DNA from: Phascolarctos cinereus
Taxonomy: Eukaryota; Chordata; Mammalia; Diprotodontia; Phascolarctidae
DNA: 64,000 nucleotides
Direction of reading: 5' to 3'
Assembly (NCBI RefSeq): GCF_002099425.1
Contig: NW_018344252.1
Location: 248,001-312,000 of the forward strand
This document shows, one piece after another, positions 24,396 through 36,429 of this stretch (its first letter is position 1; every line of letters begins with the position of its first letter). Under the pieces are notes generated by a model. It saw only the letters and a program-made list of their open reading frames with translations, made no database searches and was not told the DNA's origin. Position numbers and translations under genes: made by a program.

Positions 24396-24862
24396 AGAGA
24401 GAATTTAGAAGGGTTAGGGAAGGCTTCCTGTAGAAGGTGGGATTTTCATAAGAACTAAAGGAAGCCAAGGAGGCCAGCAGGCAGAGAGGAGGAAGTGGAC
24501 TATTCCAGGCCTAGGAGACGGCCAGAGAGAATGGCTGGAGCAAGATGGCGTCTTGTTCGTGGACCAGCCAGGAATTGAAGAGTACATGTCAGGGAGTACA
24601 GGATAAGAGGCCAAAAAGGGAGGAGCAGAGAGGTCATGAAAAGCTACGGGCACCAAAGATAGCGTTTGGTATTTGATCCTGGTGGGGGGAGACCCTGGAG
24701 TTTACTGAGCAATGGGACAACACGAGCGAACCCGTACTTTAGGAAAGTCCTTTTGGTGGCAGAACAGAGGATGGACTGGCAGAGGGAGCCTGGGGGGAGG
24801 GGGGGGCCCTGCCCCAGGGTGGCCGCAGTGTCAGAGGAAAGATGGGGCCTGTCTGTGAGACG
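24396..24862 (-). repeat. L2 LINE 3' part, antisense
   Basis: aggcttcctgtagaaggtgg, aggaagccaaggaggccagc, tttggtatttgatcctggtg, cctggagtttactgagcaat, tttaggaaagtccttttggt and gtgtcagaggaaagatgggg are the antisense L2 order. The last part is homologous to the end of the adjacent sense copy. Confidence 0.85.
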
Positions 24863-24869
24863 TAACACA

Positions 24870-25045
24870 ACAGGCAAAGCAGGTGCTATTATTATCCCCA
24901 ATTTACAGATGAGCAAACTGAAGCCCACAGAGGTCAAGTGATTTGCTCGGGATCCCAAAGCTCGTAAGTGTCTGAGATGCCCTCTGAAGGCAGCTCTTCC
25001 TGACTCCAGGCCAGCGCTCTATCCATCGTAGCCCCCCCCCTTCCC
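24870..25045 (-). repeat. MIR/THER1-like CORE SINE
   Basis: gcaggtgctattattatccc, cagatgagcaaactgaagcc, cgtaagtgtctgagatgccc, gctctatccatcgtagcc: antisense SINE order. Confidence 0.75.
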
Positions 25046-25119
25046 CCGCCTGCACCACCTACCCACTGGGAGGAGTAAAGTCAATGCTGTTACTGACCCT
25101 GGACGGCCGTGCCAATCAA

Positions 25120-25230
25120 CCAGCTGCCCCAATCAAGCATCCGAAGCACTTACCAGATACTGCCCTGGACCGTGCGGGGCGCTATGCTAGGGTTACAAAT
25201 ACAATACGCGACCCAACCCGGCCAAGGAAC
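25120..25230 (-). repeat. L2 3' end fragment
   Basis: aagcacttaccagatactgccctgg..gctatgctagggttacaaa corresponds to the antisense L2 terminus (taagcacctactatgtgccagg..gtgctaagcgctggggatacaaa). It is unusually CpG-rich. Confidence 0.5.
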
Positions 25231-25469
25231 TTCAACCGATGCAGGAAACAGAAAAGGTCAAGATGAGAACCTCCAGAACAAATCCAGAGAAAGCTACAAA
25301 GCAGTTACTCTCCCCCCGGCGTCTCCCTGCCTGGGAGCGGAAGGGCAAAAAGGGCCCCAAGGAGAGTGCCTTGCGGGCCAGGACCCCTGTCAGGCAGCCA
25401 CCTGAGATCTCCTCTCACCTTTCAAAATGGCGAAGGTGACAAATGATGGAGGAGTCGCCACAAGAGGAG

Positions 25470-25640
25470 CTGAGGATTTATTAAGGATTTTTTCTTCTGT
25501 GCCAGGCATTATGCTAAAGCAACAGGAATACAAAGAAAGGCAAAAGAGAGCCCCACCCTCGAGAACGCAATGGACAAGTCAACATGCCAACAACTCTGTA
25601 CAAGAAACAAGATACAGACAGGATGTATCTTCCCTGAACA
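25470..25640 (-). repeat. L2 3' end fragment
   Basis: ggatttattaaggatttttt..tgtgccaggcattatgctaa..aatacaaagaaaggcaaaag..caacatgccaacaactctgtacaag is the antisense L2 3' UTR. Confidence 0.75.
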
Positions 25641-26539
25641 AAGGGAAGGACCCAAGATGTTTCAGGCAATACCCTCATCCCAGCGGGATCTGAGCGTCCC
25701 TCGGGCGCAGCCCCACGAGCCCTAGAACACACTAGACTATCTCTCTCTGCTATGGCCTGAAAACCACAGTGCAACTTGCGTCCTTTTCCTCTCCCTTCTC
25801 AGTCCCATTCTGGGGGCTCTGAGTCCCTACTACTGTTTGAGGCAGAGAACGCACAGCAGCTAGGCTATGCCGGGCTAGAGGTGGAGGCTCTAACCCCAGG
25901 AAAGGAGCTGACAGGTCATCCTGATTTGGAGCGGTCAATCCCGGTCCCACTGCAACTCCCTCAACATGTCAGTGGGCTCCTTTACCTCTCTTCCATTGTC
26001 CTCCACCATCCCCCCCACTTCTTTGGGTGGCCCCAGCTACCCACTACAATCTTCCCTTTTGCACACCAAATAAACAGACCCTGAACTCTCCATCTCACTT
26101 GATTTACTCATCTCATTCTTGTGAGAAAGCCCTTTAGTCTCAGTAAAGGATTCACTATCTTCCCAGACACTCTAATGGTGACCAGCTCCATCATTTATCA
26201 CTTCTGCCATTTTGAAAGGTGAGAACAAATCTTAGAATGTTTTTAATTTTTTTTTTTTTATCATTAGTGACTTCAAGCAATGTCACGTGGTTACTCTAAG
26301 GTTGTGACTGTTTCTTTGAAAATAAATGCACGCACCAAGATGTATCCAGGAACTGTATGAATCCAGTCATAAAACACTCCCTGCCCCTGTCCCCCGAAAT
26401 AAAGGCCAATTGAAATAAGTGGAGAAATAATAACTGCTTCGAGGTAGGCTGAGCTGATATAATAAAAATGACAGTACTAGCTAAATTGATTTAGATATTA
26501 CGAGCTGGAACTATCAACAGAGTATTTTATTAAGCTAGG

Positions 26540-26910
26540 GAAAAAAAGAAATCCATATGGAGGAATAAAAGCTCAAGAATCTCCAGGGTAATAATGAAAA
26601 GTGGCTCGAGGCTCTATCAGTATCAGTACTGCACTATGACAAAGTAGTCATTAAAACAGTTTGGTACTAGTTTACTGGTTTAAAAAAGAGAGGCTGGGGG
26701 CAGCTAGGTGGCTCAGTGGATAGAGCACTGGCCCTGGATTCAGGAGGACCTGAGTTCAAATCCAGCCTCAGATACATAACACTTACTAGCTGTGTGACCC
26801 CGGGAAAGTCACTTAAACCCCACTGCCTAGCCAAAAAAAGAAAGAGAGGCTGATCAGGAAAGAAGACAAAGTAGCACAATGTTTAATAAACCCAATGAGA
26901 GGGCACGGAG
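26540..26910 (+). repeat. L1 ORF2 fragment split by a SINE
   Basis: tcaagaatctccagggtaat, ctatgacaaagtagtcatta..aaacagtttggtactagttt, then after the SINE agaagacaaagtagcacaat and gtttaataaacccaatga match L1 ORF2 (cagtcatcaaaacaatttggtactgg..; gtttgataaaccc). The SINE occupies 26697-26840. Confidence 0.65.
26697..26840 (+). mobile_element. tRNA-derived marsupial SINE inside L1, with TSD
   Basis: ggggcagctaggtggctcag, gagttcaaatccagcctcag, gaccccgggaaagtcactta and a poly-A end. The direct repeat aaagagaggctg lies at 26685-26696 and 26841-26852. Confidence 0.93.
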
Positions 26911-26928
26911 AAGAGATATACAGATCTA

Positions 26929-26970
26929 CACACACACACACACACACACACATACACACACCCCTATATA
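26929..26970. repeat. (CA)n microsatellite
   Basis: About 40 bases of CA with a single cata interruption. Confidence 0.9.
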
Positions 26971-27065
26971 CATCTTGGATAACAGACTTACCAGGCATTT
27001 GACACATGGTGGCTCCAAATCAGCTTTTTTTAAAAAATTCTATCTTCACTAACTTGTCCATTTCT

Positions 27066-27291
27066 GTTGCTGTTCAGTGGTTTCTCTCTCCATGACCCCA
27101 TTTGGGGTTTCCTTGGCAAAGATACTGGAGCAGTTTGCTATTTCTTTCTCTAGTTCATTTTACAGATGAGGAAACGGAGGCAAACAGGCTAAGCAACTTG
27201 TCCAGGGTTACACAGCTAGTCATTATCTGAGGCCAGATTTGAACTCCTAAAGATGCCTCCGGGCTCTATCCACTGCACTACCGAGCTGACC
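27066..27291 (-). repeat. Mar1 CORE SINE, reverse orientation
   Basis: gttgctgttcagtggtttct, ccatttggggtttccttggc, cagatgaggaaacggaggca, cagggttacacagctagtca, ctatccactgcactaccgag: full antisense Mar1. Confidence 0.85.
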
Positions 27292-27489
27292 TGACTTGTT
27301 CATACAAAACCTTTTTGGTCTTTTATAACCCAAACGTTGTGTTTGGCTCTCCCTTGGTTTGGTTAATGAATTTTCCCCTAAGATTTGTAAGAGGAACCTC
27401 TAACTTTATGTGGCATTTTCATATTCAGGTCACGAATTCACTTGGAATTTACTGTGACACACAGTATCCTTAGGAAGGGAATGGGTAAA

Positions 27490-27750
27490 GAAGCATCTCT
27501 ACAGTGCCCGAAATGTGCCAGGCACCGTGCTAAGGACTTTACAATTATTATCTCATCTGAGCGTTACGAGACCTCTGGGAAGGAGGGGCTATTGTTATCC
27601 CTATTTCACAAACGATCAAATTGAGGCAGAGAGGGGTGAAGTGACTTACCTGGGGTCACACAACTACTAAGTCTCTGAGGCCAAATCTGAACTCAGGTCT
27701 TCTGACTCTAGGCTCACCTCTCTCTCCACTTCACCACCCAGCTGCCTTCA
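27490..27750 (-). repeat. MIR/THER1-like CORE SINE
   Basis: aatgtgccaggcaccgtgct, ttatctcatctgagcgttac, tgacttacctggggtcacac, tctgaactcaggtcttctga: antisense SINE order. It abuts a sense MIR copy at 27755. Confidence 0.85.
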
Positions 27751-27754
27751 TAGG

Positions 27755-27905
27755 CAGCTTGGCACAGTGGCTAGGACACAAGTTCAAATCCTCAAATACT
27801 TATTAACTTTGGGGTTTTCCCCCCACTTAATAGCTTTGTGACTCTGAGCAAGTCACTGAACTGCCTGAGCCTCAGTTTCCTTATCTGTAAAATGGGGAGG
27901 GGCTA
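27755..27905 (+). repeat. MIR-like SINE, sense
   Basis: gcagcttggcacagtggcta, gtgactctgagcaagtcact, gcctcagtttccttatctgt and aaaatggggaggggcta are the MIR head and core. Confidence 0.75.
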
Positions 27906-29069
27906 GTCTAAACTTAATTCACTCAAAATATTTTCTACATTCCCTAAAAAGTCTTGTCAAATTGAGTCCTTTCCCCAAAGTCACTTAATTCTTGAGTTTA
28001 TTAAACACTGGACTGCTGCATTAGATTGCTTCTGGGAATTACTCAGTTCCTTATACAGATCTACTTTTGTATTTTTGTTTATCAACAAGTATTTACTACT
28101 ATAAGCCAAACACTGCTGGACTTTTATGGATACAAATAACATTCATGAAATTTGAAAGCAGTTTATGTTCTAATTAGTACACCCGAATATTGATAAATAC
28201 TTCTTTAAAACAGCCTGAGGCCTGATAATTCCTGCTTTTCTAACCATTAATGGCTTAAAATGTATAAACCTTTGGCTCTTCCAGAGATAAGGGCAGCCTG
28301 GACCTGTGATTTCACTTTCAGAGGCACAGTGACCCCACCCCCCCTCCAGTGAAGAAAGCCCCTGCTGCAATAGGACATCCAGTGACCTTCACTCTTATGG
28401 GCTCAATAATCAAGATTATCATCAGAACAGGGCCTGAAGGTAGGAATTCACTGGTATAGGCAAACACTTGGATAAGAGTGAGGGCAGATGTTTTGTTTTG
28501 GTTTTTCTTGCTTGAAGAGTATTTATATTGGTGCAAGTCAAATATTGCCAAGTTTGGGTTTACAAAAGCAGATAAATTAGGGATGGGAGTGGGAGGATTC
28601 CATTTTACAGAAGGAGCTATAGCACGTTCCACTAAACGGTAACCCTTCTGCCCAGAGTGACAAGGACTTACTTATAGGAGCGTGCCTATTCCATGAAATG
28701 AGAGAGCCTGGACCCAACAAAGTTACCCAGCCAAGAGGCCAAAGCTGCCTGAGGCACTATACTTTGGTCCTGGGACTCTGCCTGAAAAGGCTTTCTTCAC
28801 CCTCCAACAATAGGCGGTCCTTCTGGTTGGGCCCTCCTCTCTCAGCCACATGCCCCTTCGGCCTTCATGCCAGAGGTCCGAGGCATTTCGAGTGAGCGCT
28901 GCCATCACTGAGCTGAAGCTGTGGCCTGGGTTACAGACGAGGTCTTGCACGAAAACTAGATGTTAAAGTAGTCAGGAAGCCGTGCGGTCGCATGCGGAAG
29001 GCAAGCCCTCAAGCCAGCTAGAAGAAATCATGACCAGTGCGGGCTGGCAGCCACCTTCTCTGACACACA

Positions 29070-29200
29070 GAGTCAAGCAGGCCCGGAAAGATGAAATGAT
29101 TTGCCCAGGGGGACGTGGCCATTATTGGTGAGAGGTGAGATTTGAACTTGAGCTCTCAGAACAGCTCTCTAGCTCTAACTGCCCTCCAAATGAATGTTTC
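29070..29200 (-). repeat. MIR-like fragment
   Basis: gaaatgatttgcccaggggg, gatttgaacttgagctctca, ctctagctctaactgccctc: antisense MIR head half. Confidence 0.55.
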
Positions 29201-29244
29201 TTTTTCTAGTTCTTTAAGTACTCCTTCGACAATCTACTGGCCTA

Positions 29245-29315
29245 GCACTAACTCTGCACTTTAGGTAGTAGCACAGTACCTGGCACACAGTAGGCATTTA
29301 AAAACGGTTTAAGAC
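29245..29315 (+). repeat. L2/L3 3' end fragment
   Basis: gcacagtacctggcacacagtaggcatttaaaaa is the usual L2-clade terminus. Confidence 0.5.
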
Positions 29316-30492
29316 TGACTGTGTGAGAAAGGATCCCCAGCAGAACAGAGGAATTGTGAGGAAGACTTCCAAGATCTTTCGGATAGTTCCTCAACCAATC
29401 AGAAAGTGCCCCAAACATTCTGCAAAACAGCTAGTTCCTTAAGAAAGAGCCCCAGAGGCTAAACCAACTGCAACCCCTTAGTGGTCAAGGCCCGGAGCAA
29501 AGGCTTTTCTCCTCTGTGCTTGCTTACTAAGCTTACTGAATATCAACTGACACACCCTGAGGGTGGAAATAGCCACCACTTTTGAACATGGGATGGGCAG
29601 TTGAGGAAGAGTGTAGTCCAAATGAGCTGGTCCAATCCTGGCTCAAATGAGAGGGGTATGGACTTTACTAGACATTTAAAAGTTGACTCTACGTGCCACT
29701 AGGGTGCAGGTGTGCCCGCTTCTCCAGAGAAGCGTAATAGAGGCTTTCCTTCACACACTCCTGTAGCAGATTTTTGTTTCAGATTTTTCTAACAACTGAC
29801 ATTCTCATTCTCATAAGATCTCAACATGAACAAGAAATCTATCTTCAATTACATGTCTTCCTTCATTTTGTAAAGAGTATTTTCCAGTTGTGTTCATATG
29901 TCCTAACTGTGCTTTGCTAAGTTAATGCCTAAATGCTCTTTGCATTTTGTAGTTATTTTGAATGGAATTTCTCATCATTTCTTCCTGGTAAAAGTCTAAT
30001 TTTCACCTTATTCTTATCACGACTTTTATCCTACAAAGGAGGATGCCTAAAAATTAGAGCAACAATTGAAATGCTGAGAGTGCCTCCAACATTTCAGAGA
30101 TATGCCCAAGATCAATGACAGCCTCTCTGCAACGAGCAGCTGATGGAACCTGGGAAATCGGCAGGATCTGCTTACACTGACCACAATTTACAGTTGGAGG
30201 AGGAGTGTGGTGGAATGGCTATCTTTTCCTGTAGTAATGAATTATTTACTCTTCCTACATATCCTTCCTGAGGACTAAATAGATAAGGTTTCATGGATTC
30301 CCAATATTCTGATCTACTCTTTGCAAGGTAATTTGGCATTTCACTAACAGAAACAATGAGATTTTGAGGCCTATGTGTCAAATATTCTAGAACGACAGCC
30401 TCTTTTGTTTGGAGATATTCTAATGCAATTTGCTTTTCCTAGAAATCTGCCTGAGATCAGAAAAACTGAAGCTAAATGGATGCAATAACTTC

Positions 30493-30635
30493 TTTTCTTT
30501 TTGGCTAGGCAACAGGGTTAAGTGACTTGCCCAGGGTCACACAGCTAGTAGGTGCCTGAGGTCAGATTTGAACTCCGGTCCTCCTGACTCCAGGGATGGT
30601 GCTCTATCCACTGCGCAACCTTGCTGCCCCCTATA
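30493..30635 (-). mobile_element. tRNA-derived marsupial SINE, reverse, with TSD
   Basis: T-rich start, then gttaagtgacttgcccaggg, gtgcctgaggtcagatttga and a head ending in ctatccactgcgcaaccttg. The direct repeat caataacttc lies at 30483-30492 and 30636-30645. Confidence 0.9.
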
Positions 30636-30759
30636 CAATAACTTCCAAGAATGTATGTTCCTTCTGAGTCTGATCGGGCCAGCTCACATTATTCACATTT
30701 TCATAGTTAAAATATCTTCAAATCTACTAAAAAAATTTTTACACTTAGACTTTTCACTT

Positions 30760-30835
30760 TTCAGTCAGTCAATAAACATTTGCTAAGTGCCTAGTCTATG
30801 TGCCAGGCACTGTGCAAGGCACTGGAAATTTTCCT
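30760..30835 (-). repeat. L2 3' end fragment
   Basis: gtcaataaacatttgctaagtgcctagtctatgtgccaggcactgtg is the antisense L2 terminus. Confidence 0.7.
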
Positions 30836-32264
30836 AGTTTCTCTTCCAAGTAATTATTCAGTAACAAAGATACATATTCTCCATGGAGCCATGAGTATCC
30901 CTCTCTTTGGGGCTAAGAAACTCAAGACGCCTCTCCTCTGCATCCTTTTACACAGGCTTCTAACCATAATCCCTCCCTTCCCTGGATTGTTCCTTCACTT
31001 ACAAGTTGCTGCGGAAAAGAACATTGCTCTTTCTACCCATCTTTCCCCTGGCTCTCTGAAGGAGATATACCAGCCCCTTCCTTCAATACTACTTATGCCC
31101 TTGAAAAACATGTTTTCTCACCTTGTCTTTCCTGTCCAATAGGCTGTCTATTCCTTAGCCATGGTCCTCTTCCTGTCTCATGTCCCCTCCCTTCCACCTT
31201 GCCCTATCTCAGGAACCTCCACCCACAGCTCCCACACGGAAACGTCTATACTGGAGACATTCCACGATACACTTCTACAGCCTTTCCCCACTGCCTGGTA
31301 GCCAACCCTTGCCTACACTTCAGGGGTGGTAAAGAAACGGCAAGATCCTTTCCTCTCACATTAAAGATTCTGAGAGTCTAAGCTTGGCCTGGACACCAGA
31401 GCCTTTCCAGGCTACCTGAACTGCCATCAAGCCAGGCCCCAAAAGGCCTACGTCAGCCTGAATGCCACTTGTGGTTTTCATTCTGAGAAGGCAGGAAGAG
31501 TAGGATGCTATGTGCACCGCACTTTACAAACCTCAAAGCATTATGAAAATGGCAGCTCTTCCCAATCTCCCAAGCCCTGCACATTAGGCTGGGCTCTCCA
31601 TGAGAGACTGAGGCCAACCTTGAGGCATGGGCGAAGGCTCAGGCTGATGCCAATCACTCTCTGGTTATCCTGAGCAGGTCCATTCTCAATTGGAGGCTTG
31701 ATGGGAGGAAAACCAGGGGCTACTCAGGCAGGTGAGCTTCATTCAGTTGAATCAACTTGATTCGTCCTCAGTGCCTATAATGGCTGAAATCCTTCGGTCA
31801 TGGCTACGTAAATAAAAGGCTTACTGTTATTGCTGAATGACCTCCAGGCATCTCATTTTGTTCTAATGTTAAACCTAACCTGCCAGGAGACTGGTCTGTG
31901 TCAGGCCTGGCCCAAACGAATGATGCGGGATTGGAAAACAAGGCACTCCTTGAATTGGAGGACAGGGCAGGCCTTCATTCTCTGAGAGATGGTTTGGTGA
32001 CGGCTCCAAAGAGAGTGGTCAATCACTGTGGAGAGCGACCCTTCCCTCTTCCTGGGAAATGAGAGAGCAAACTGCCTGTAGCCCCCCAGCAAGAAGAGAT
32101 CAAGGGCGTAGGCTCTGAGTCACAGCAAATTGTTCTCTGGCAGGTTGGGTGCCAGCCTAGTTATCCAAATTCTTCTCAGCTCTGTGCAACACTCAGGTTA
32201 CCCCCAAAGCAGCCTGAAGGGACTCAATCTGGAGGGATTGGGAGATTTCCTCTCACCGTGGGGC

Positions 32265-32510
32265 TCTGCTCAGCTAGGTGTCTCGGTGGATAAACAACTG
32301 GACTTGAAGTCCTGAGGACCCGAGTGCTAATGCTACCTCACACTAGATCTGCCTTGCTGGATGTGTGACCCTGTGTGGAACTCAGCCTCAGTTTCTCATC
32401 TGTAAAAAGGAGATAACCTTAGCACCTTCATCACTGCAAAGGATCAAATGACGTAACACATGTAAAGCGCTTTGCAAAACTTGACTATGTAAATGCTAAT
32501 TATTATTACT
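32265..32510 (+). repeat. MIR/THER1-like CORE SINE, sense, with ATT tail
   Basis: ctcagctaggtgtctcggtg, gatgtgtgaccctgtgtgga, ctcagtttctcatctgtaaa, taaagcgctttgcaaaactt and the tail attattatta are the full sense order. Confidence 0.8.
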
Positions 32511-32849
32511 GAACTGGATGCGTTTTTTTTTTCCCTAACAGCAACTGGGGAAAGGGAATTAGCACTTACATAGCATCCATGTGCCAGGCGTCCAGCACCT
32601 CTGGTGGGAGGGCTGGGGGCCCTGTTCAGGGTTACCCACTCTCACCTGTGGCTCCAGGAAGCTGCCCATGTTCAGGAGCCACACCCCTGGTAAACCACCA
32701 CTGTAGACGAGCTAAAGCAGGCTGAAGGTAACTGACAGGCCTCAAACCTTTCAGTGAGTTGGGGGTCTGGGGGGTGTCTACTCCAAGCATGTGAAGATTT
32801 TCCCCAGTAGAAGGGGTGGATAAGAACAATTTGTTGCAATGATCAATGC

Positions 32850-33062
32850 TCCAGCAGGCACTGGGTGCTTAGAGCTAGGTCAGATATCAAAGATGCCAAG
32901 GCCATCCACTAAATCCCAATGTTCTGCCACTGGACTTGGAGGACACAGGAAGACAGAGGTTGACAACTTTGTGCAATTCTGCTTTACTTAAATCTAATAA
33001 ACTACAAGTCAAAGACATCACCAGTGGGTCACTGGTCCTCTTCAAAAATAAAGGATGAACAA
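32850..33062 (+). repeat. Unclassified dispersed repeat, copy A
   Basis: Shares an ordered set of blocks with 56960-57165: gccaaggcc/tcatccact, tggaggacaca or tggaggaaaga, caagtcaaagacatcacc or caagtcaagacatcacc, and ctggtcctcttcaaaaataaaggatgaacaac or ctggtcctctttgagaactgaggacaaacaac. I cannot place it in a family. The strand is arbitrary. Confidence 0.6.
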
Positions 33063-33285
33063 CGTGTCCGGGACTGTGCTAAACACTCTATAAATATTAT
33101 CACAACAACCCTGTGGAATGCTATTATGTCCCCATTTGACAGTTGAAGAAACTGAGGCAAACAGAGTTTAAGTGATTTGTTCAGAGTCACAAAGCAAGTA
33201 AGTGTCTGACGTTGGATTCACACTCAAGTCTTCCTTGATTCCAGGCCCAGAACTCCACCAATTGAGTGGCTACCTTGATGATAAT
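33062..33285 (-). repeat. MIR/THER1-like CORE SINE
   Basis: actgtgctaaacactctata, ttgaagaaactgaggcaaac, taagtgatttgttcagagtc, caagtaagtgtctgacgttg: antisense SINE order, diverged. Confidence 0.8.
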
Positions 33286-34470
33286 AATAATGATCACCAT
33301 CTAATTGCCTCAGAGAAGGCTTATTGAAAGAAGAAACTTCCCAGGTTTAAGGGACTCATATCTGCATGTGTATAAGGAAGGAATTATTTGGTTTTTAATG
33401 GCTTTCTGGAAATGACAAAGCTGCTGAACCAGCAAATCCTAATTTGTACATCAAGAGAGAACTAACCAGGAGTGGCATGAGGGACATCAACAGTGAGAGA
33501 ATACAAAACAAGGCAGGTTCCTAGGATTCCAGAACTGTCTAACAACTGAAGAACATGACTTCTGTTTACCTCTCTAATTTGGAATTTGAGAGGCCCACTG
33601 CAATTTTGCCACAAGGATGTTATTCTTTGTTGCAAATCACCGAGGGAGGTAAAATTCTACCCAGAAGCATGGAGGCATTTCCAAAATGGAGGATACAGAC
33701 AAATGTGCCCCTAGCACCCCATTATTTAGTTAAGGGCAGGCAGTTTAAAAAGGTTCTTTCCACTCTCACCCCTGAACTATGAACTGTAAACCCCCGCACA
33801 ACTGCAGATAAAGAACACCTGAAGAGCCCAGCACGTGGGCCCAAGGAGCAGTACCCCAATCACAGCAGAAACGGCATGTGTACTGGCCTAGGAGTCTGTG
33901 GCTTTCCTGCTTTCTGTATCACCTCAAGTCTTTCTCCCAGCACAGGAAGGCAGTCAGGACCCCGCAGTGAGAGTGCCCACATGACTCCTGCAGGCTACAG
34001 GAGGAATGTGCAGCAACCTTCTGCATAGCCTGGCACTTGGGCCTCCCAAAACAGGGTGAGTCAGGCCCCAGCAATGGCGGCCCAAGAGCGCTCAGGCCTA
34101 TGGCAACACTGCTCCAAAACAGAGAGAAAGACAAGCCACAGCAGCAGTGGCCGTCATGCCCTAGCAGGACCCCCGTCGAACAAGCAGCAGGCTGACTTGG
34201 GGTCCCAGCAGCAGCAGACACGAGCAGGCGGCAGCTGGCACAGGCACAGGGCCCGAGATGGGGAGGCCAGCTCAGCAGCTGCCCAGGGGCACAAGAGTGG
34301 GCACGGAGATGTGCAGTGGGTGAAACTAAGTGGCCCCTCCACAATGCTGCCAGTATGATACGCAAAGTTTTTCCAAGCCTTACACATGGAGGGCCTGGAG
34401 GACCAGGCCAGGCAGCACTGTCGGCAGGAGGCTTGCTTTCTAGCAACAAGGGGCAGGTGAAAGTGTTTAA

Positions 34471-34471
<1 letters not shown>

Positions 34472-34522
<51 letters not shown>
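34472..34522. repeat. (CA)n microsatellite
   Basis: About 51 bases of perfect CA. It creates the poly-Cys-Val open frames read on the minus strand across 33919-34522, which are not genes. Confidence 0.96.
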
Positions 34523-34525
<3 letters not shown>

Positions 34526-35664
34526 TAAAGTTGCTCAGAAGTCTATCATGGGGCAAAGATTTTCTGTGGCTCCTCCCTACCCTACCATCCCACACAATGC
34601 ACCTGGTATTCTCTGCCAGAGGAGGGCATCACTAGTGAGCCAAGGGGAACCTCCCAGACTCGTGATACGCACCAGTGACGATGCTGGAAGAGTCAGCATC
34701 TCGGCCGCAGCCCCCATATTCCTGGTGCTGCTCCTGCTTACTACCACCTTTTCATGCTGAGAGACCTAATGGCAACAGCAAAGATTTGGTACCACCCACT
34801 ACACGGCCCAGATCATTTAGAACCTCAGAACCTTCTTCTGGGGACTCGGATTCAGCTACTTCAGTTTCCATTTCATCCTCTGGTGTTCCCCATATCAGGT
34901 TTCAACTTCCAGGTTACATGATCAACAAGATGTCAGACAGACACTGAGCCGCCCCAAAACAGAAATTTTGGACCAAAGATAAAGAAATTTTGTCTCCATG
35001 ACTCAGGTCACCCAAAATCAAAAGAATGTTAAAAAAAAAATTCGGGAATTGATGTCTATCCTGAGCTCACTCAGCACCTTCCCCTCCATGCCACACCACA
35101 GACCGTGGGGCTGTGCCAGCCCAAGCCCACACCCTGCCTCTTTCCAGTGCCAGGGAGACGCCAGCTCCAGGCTGCAGAAGTCTGTTTCTGCCAGGACAGA
35201 GAGCAGGCCTCCGTAGCACTGTGGAAGCTCGTTGGGGTCACAGTCAGCTCCAGAGCAAGGAGATGGTCTGCACTGCAAAAGGTTTCTGCAAGAGAGTTGA
35301 GAACAGAAGGCAGGATGTTGGCCTGGCCTTGAAATAGCTCTCAAAACCACATCCCACCCCAAAAATCAACCCCACAGCACCAGCCTGGCAGTCCTTTTAT
35401 CTGCCAGCGTTGGGACAGAGGAGGAACAGAGGGACCAGGTCAAGACACAGCCTGCGCGTGGTCAGCGGGAGGAGGAGGAGGATGGCTACGTGGCACTCCA
35501 CAAAGCTGAGAGGTAAAGCACAGCATCCACTTGGGGCCAATTCTAACGCCCCAAAATCACCTGGAGGAGAGACCTAGGCTGGTGAGCCCTGAACCGTTCA
35601 GCTTATGCAGCCCTGAAGGAAACCACCATCAGAGCAGACAGAGGCTCAGTGAGGAAGACCCTCC

Positions 35665-35810
35665 TTCCAATCTAACCTCAGCTGCTTACTAGCTGTGTGA
35701 CCTTGAGCAAGTCACTTAACCAGTTTGCCTTAATCCATAATGGAGATGGAAATGGCAAACCAATCCAGTATCTTTGCCAAGAAAACTCAAAGACCTTGAA
35801 CACAGCCAGA
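35665..35810 (+). repeat. Mar1 CORE SINE fragment
   Basis: cttactagctgtgtgacctt, gcaagtcacttaaccagttt, ggaaatggcaaaccaatcca and gtatctttgccaagaaaact are the 3' two-thirds of Mar1. Confidence 0.8.
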
Positions 35811-36429
35811 TAAATTAACAGGGAAAACGTGAACACCCGGCAGAAGGCAGGCTGACAGATCTAGGAAAAGAGCTCTCGCATCTATGACTACATGCTACAA
35901 AGCAAAGAAAACCCAACCCAACCCTTTGAGCAAAGGAGCCTGTGGAGTGTGAGCAGAACGTGGACCAGCAACACTGTCCTCGAGTGGTTTAAATGATAAT
36001 TATGAGAGCAGAGTTTAGAGCCTGCACAGAAGAAACAAAAACAAAGATCTAGAATTCGCAGTGGCGCGTCTCGCCAAAGTGAAAAAGAGAATAGTAGACT
36101 GGTAACTCGAACATACAGAAACGAAGGACAATCCAGAGGATATACCAAGAAATCCCCAAGGTAAAAAGAAAACACGCTTCCCATGAAAGCCAAACTGTTC
36201 GTCCTCTTCTTGAAGAGGGCCAACCAAGGTCCTGACTTGTGCATGAATTGCAGGTTGGGGTAGACATCCCCCTAACTCGTTAACAGGTTCCGAGGCCTGT
36301 CGGTTACCCTCCACTTGGCCCATCTACCAAGAGAGTTTACCGGGATATGGCCGCTGCATATGCTACAGCTTCCTGGAGCACAGGTGAGAGTTGGGTGAAT
36401 CAGCAGGACACCAAAAGTGGACGAGCAGC

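Noticed and set aside
33919-34528. Open frames of 199 and 122 codons with poly-Cys-Val, and matching poly-Thr-His frame
   Set aside because: They are generated by reading through the (CA)n tract at 34472-34522 and neighbouring GC-rich sequence. The same applies to frames at 3366-3589, 22080-22423, 55618-56092 and 59814-60139.
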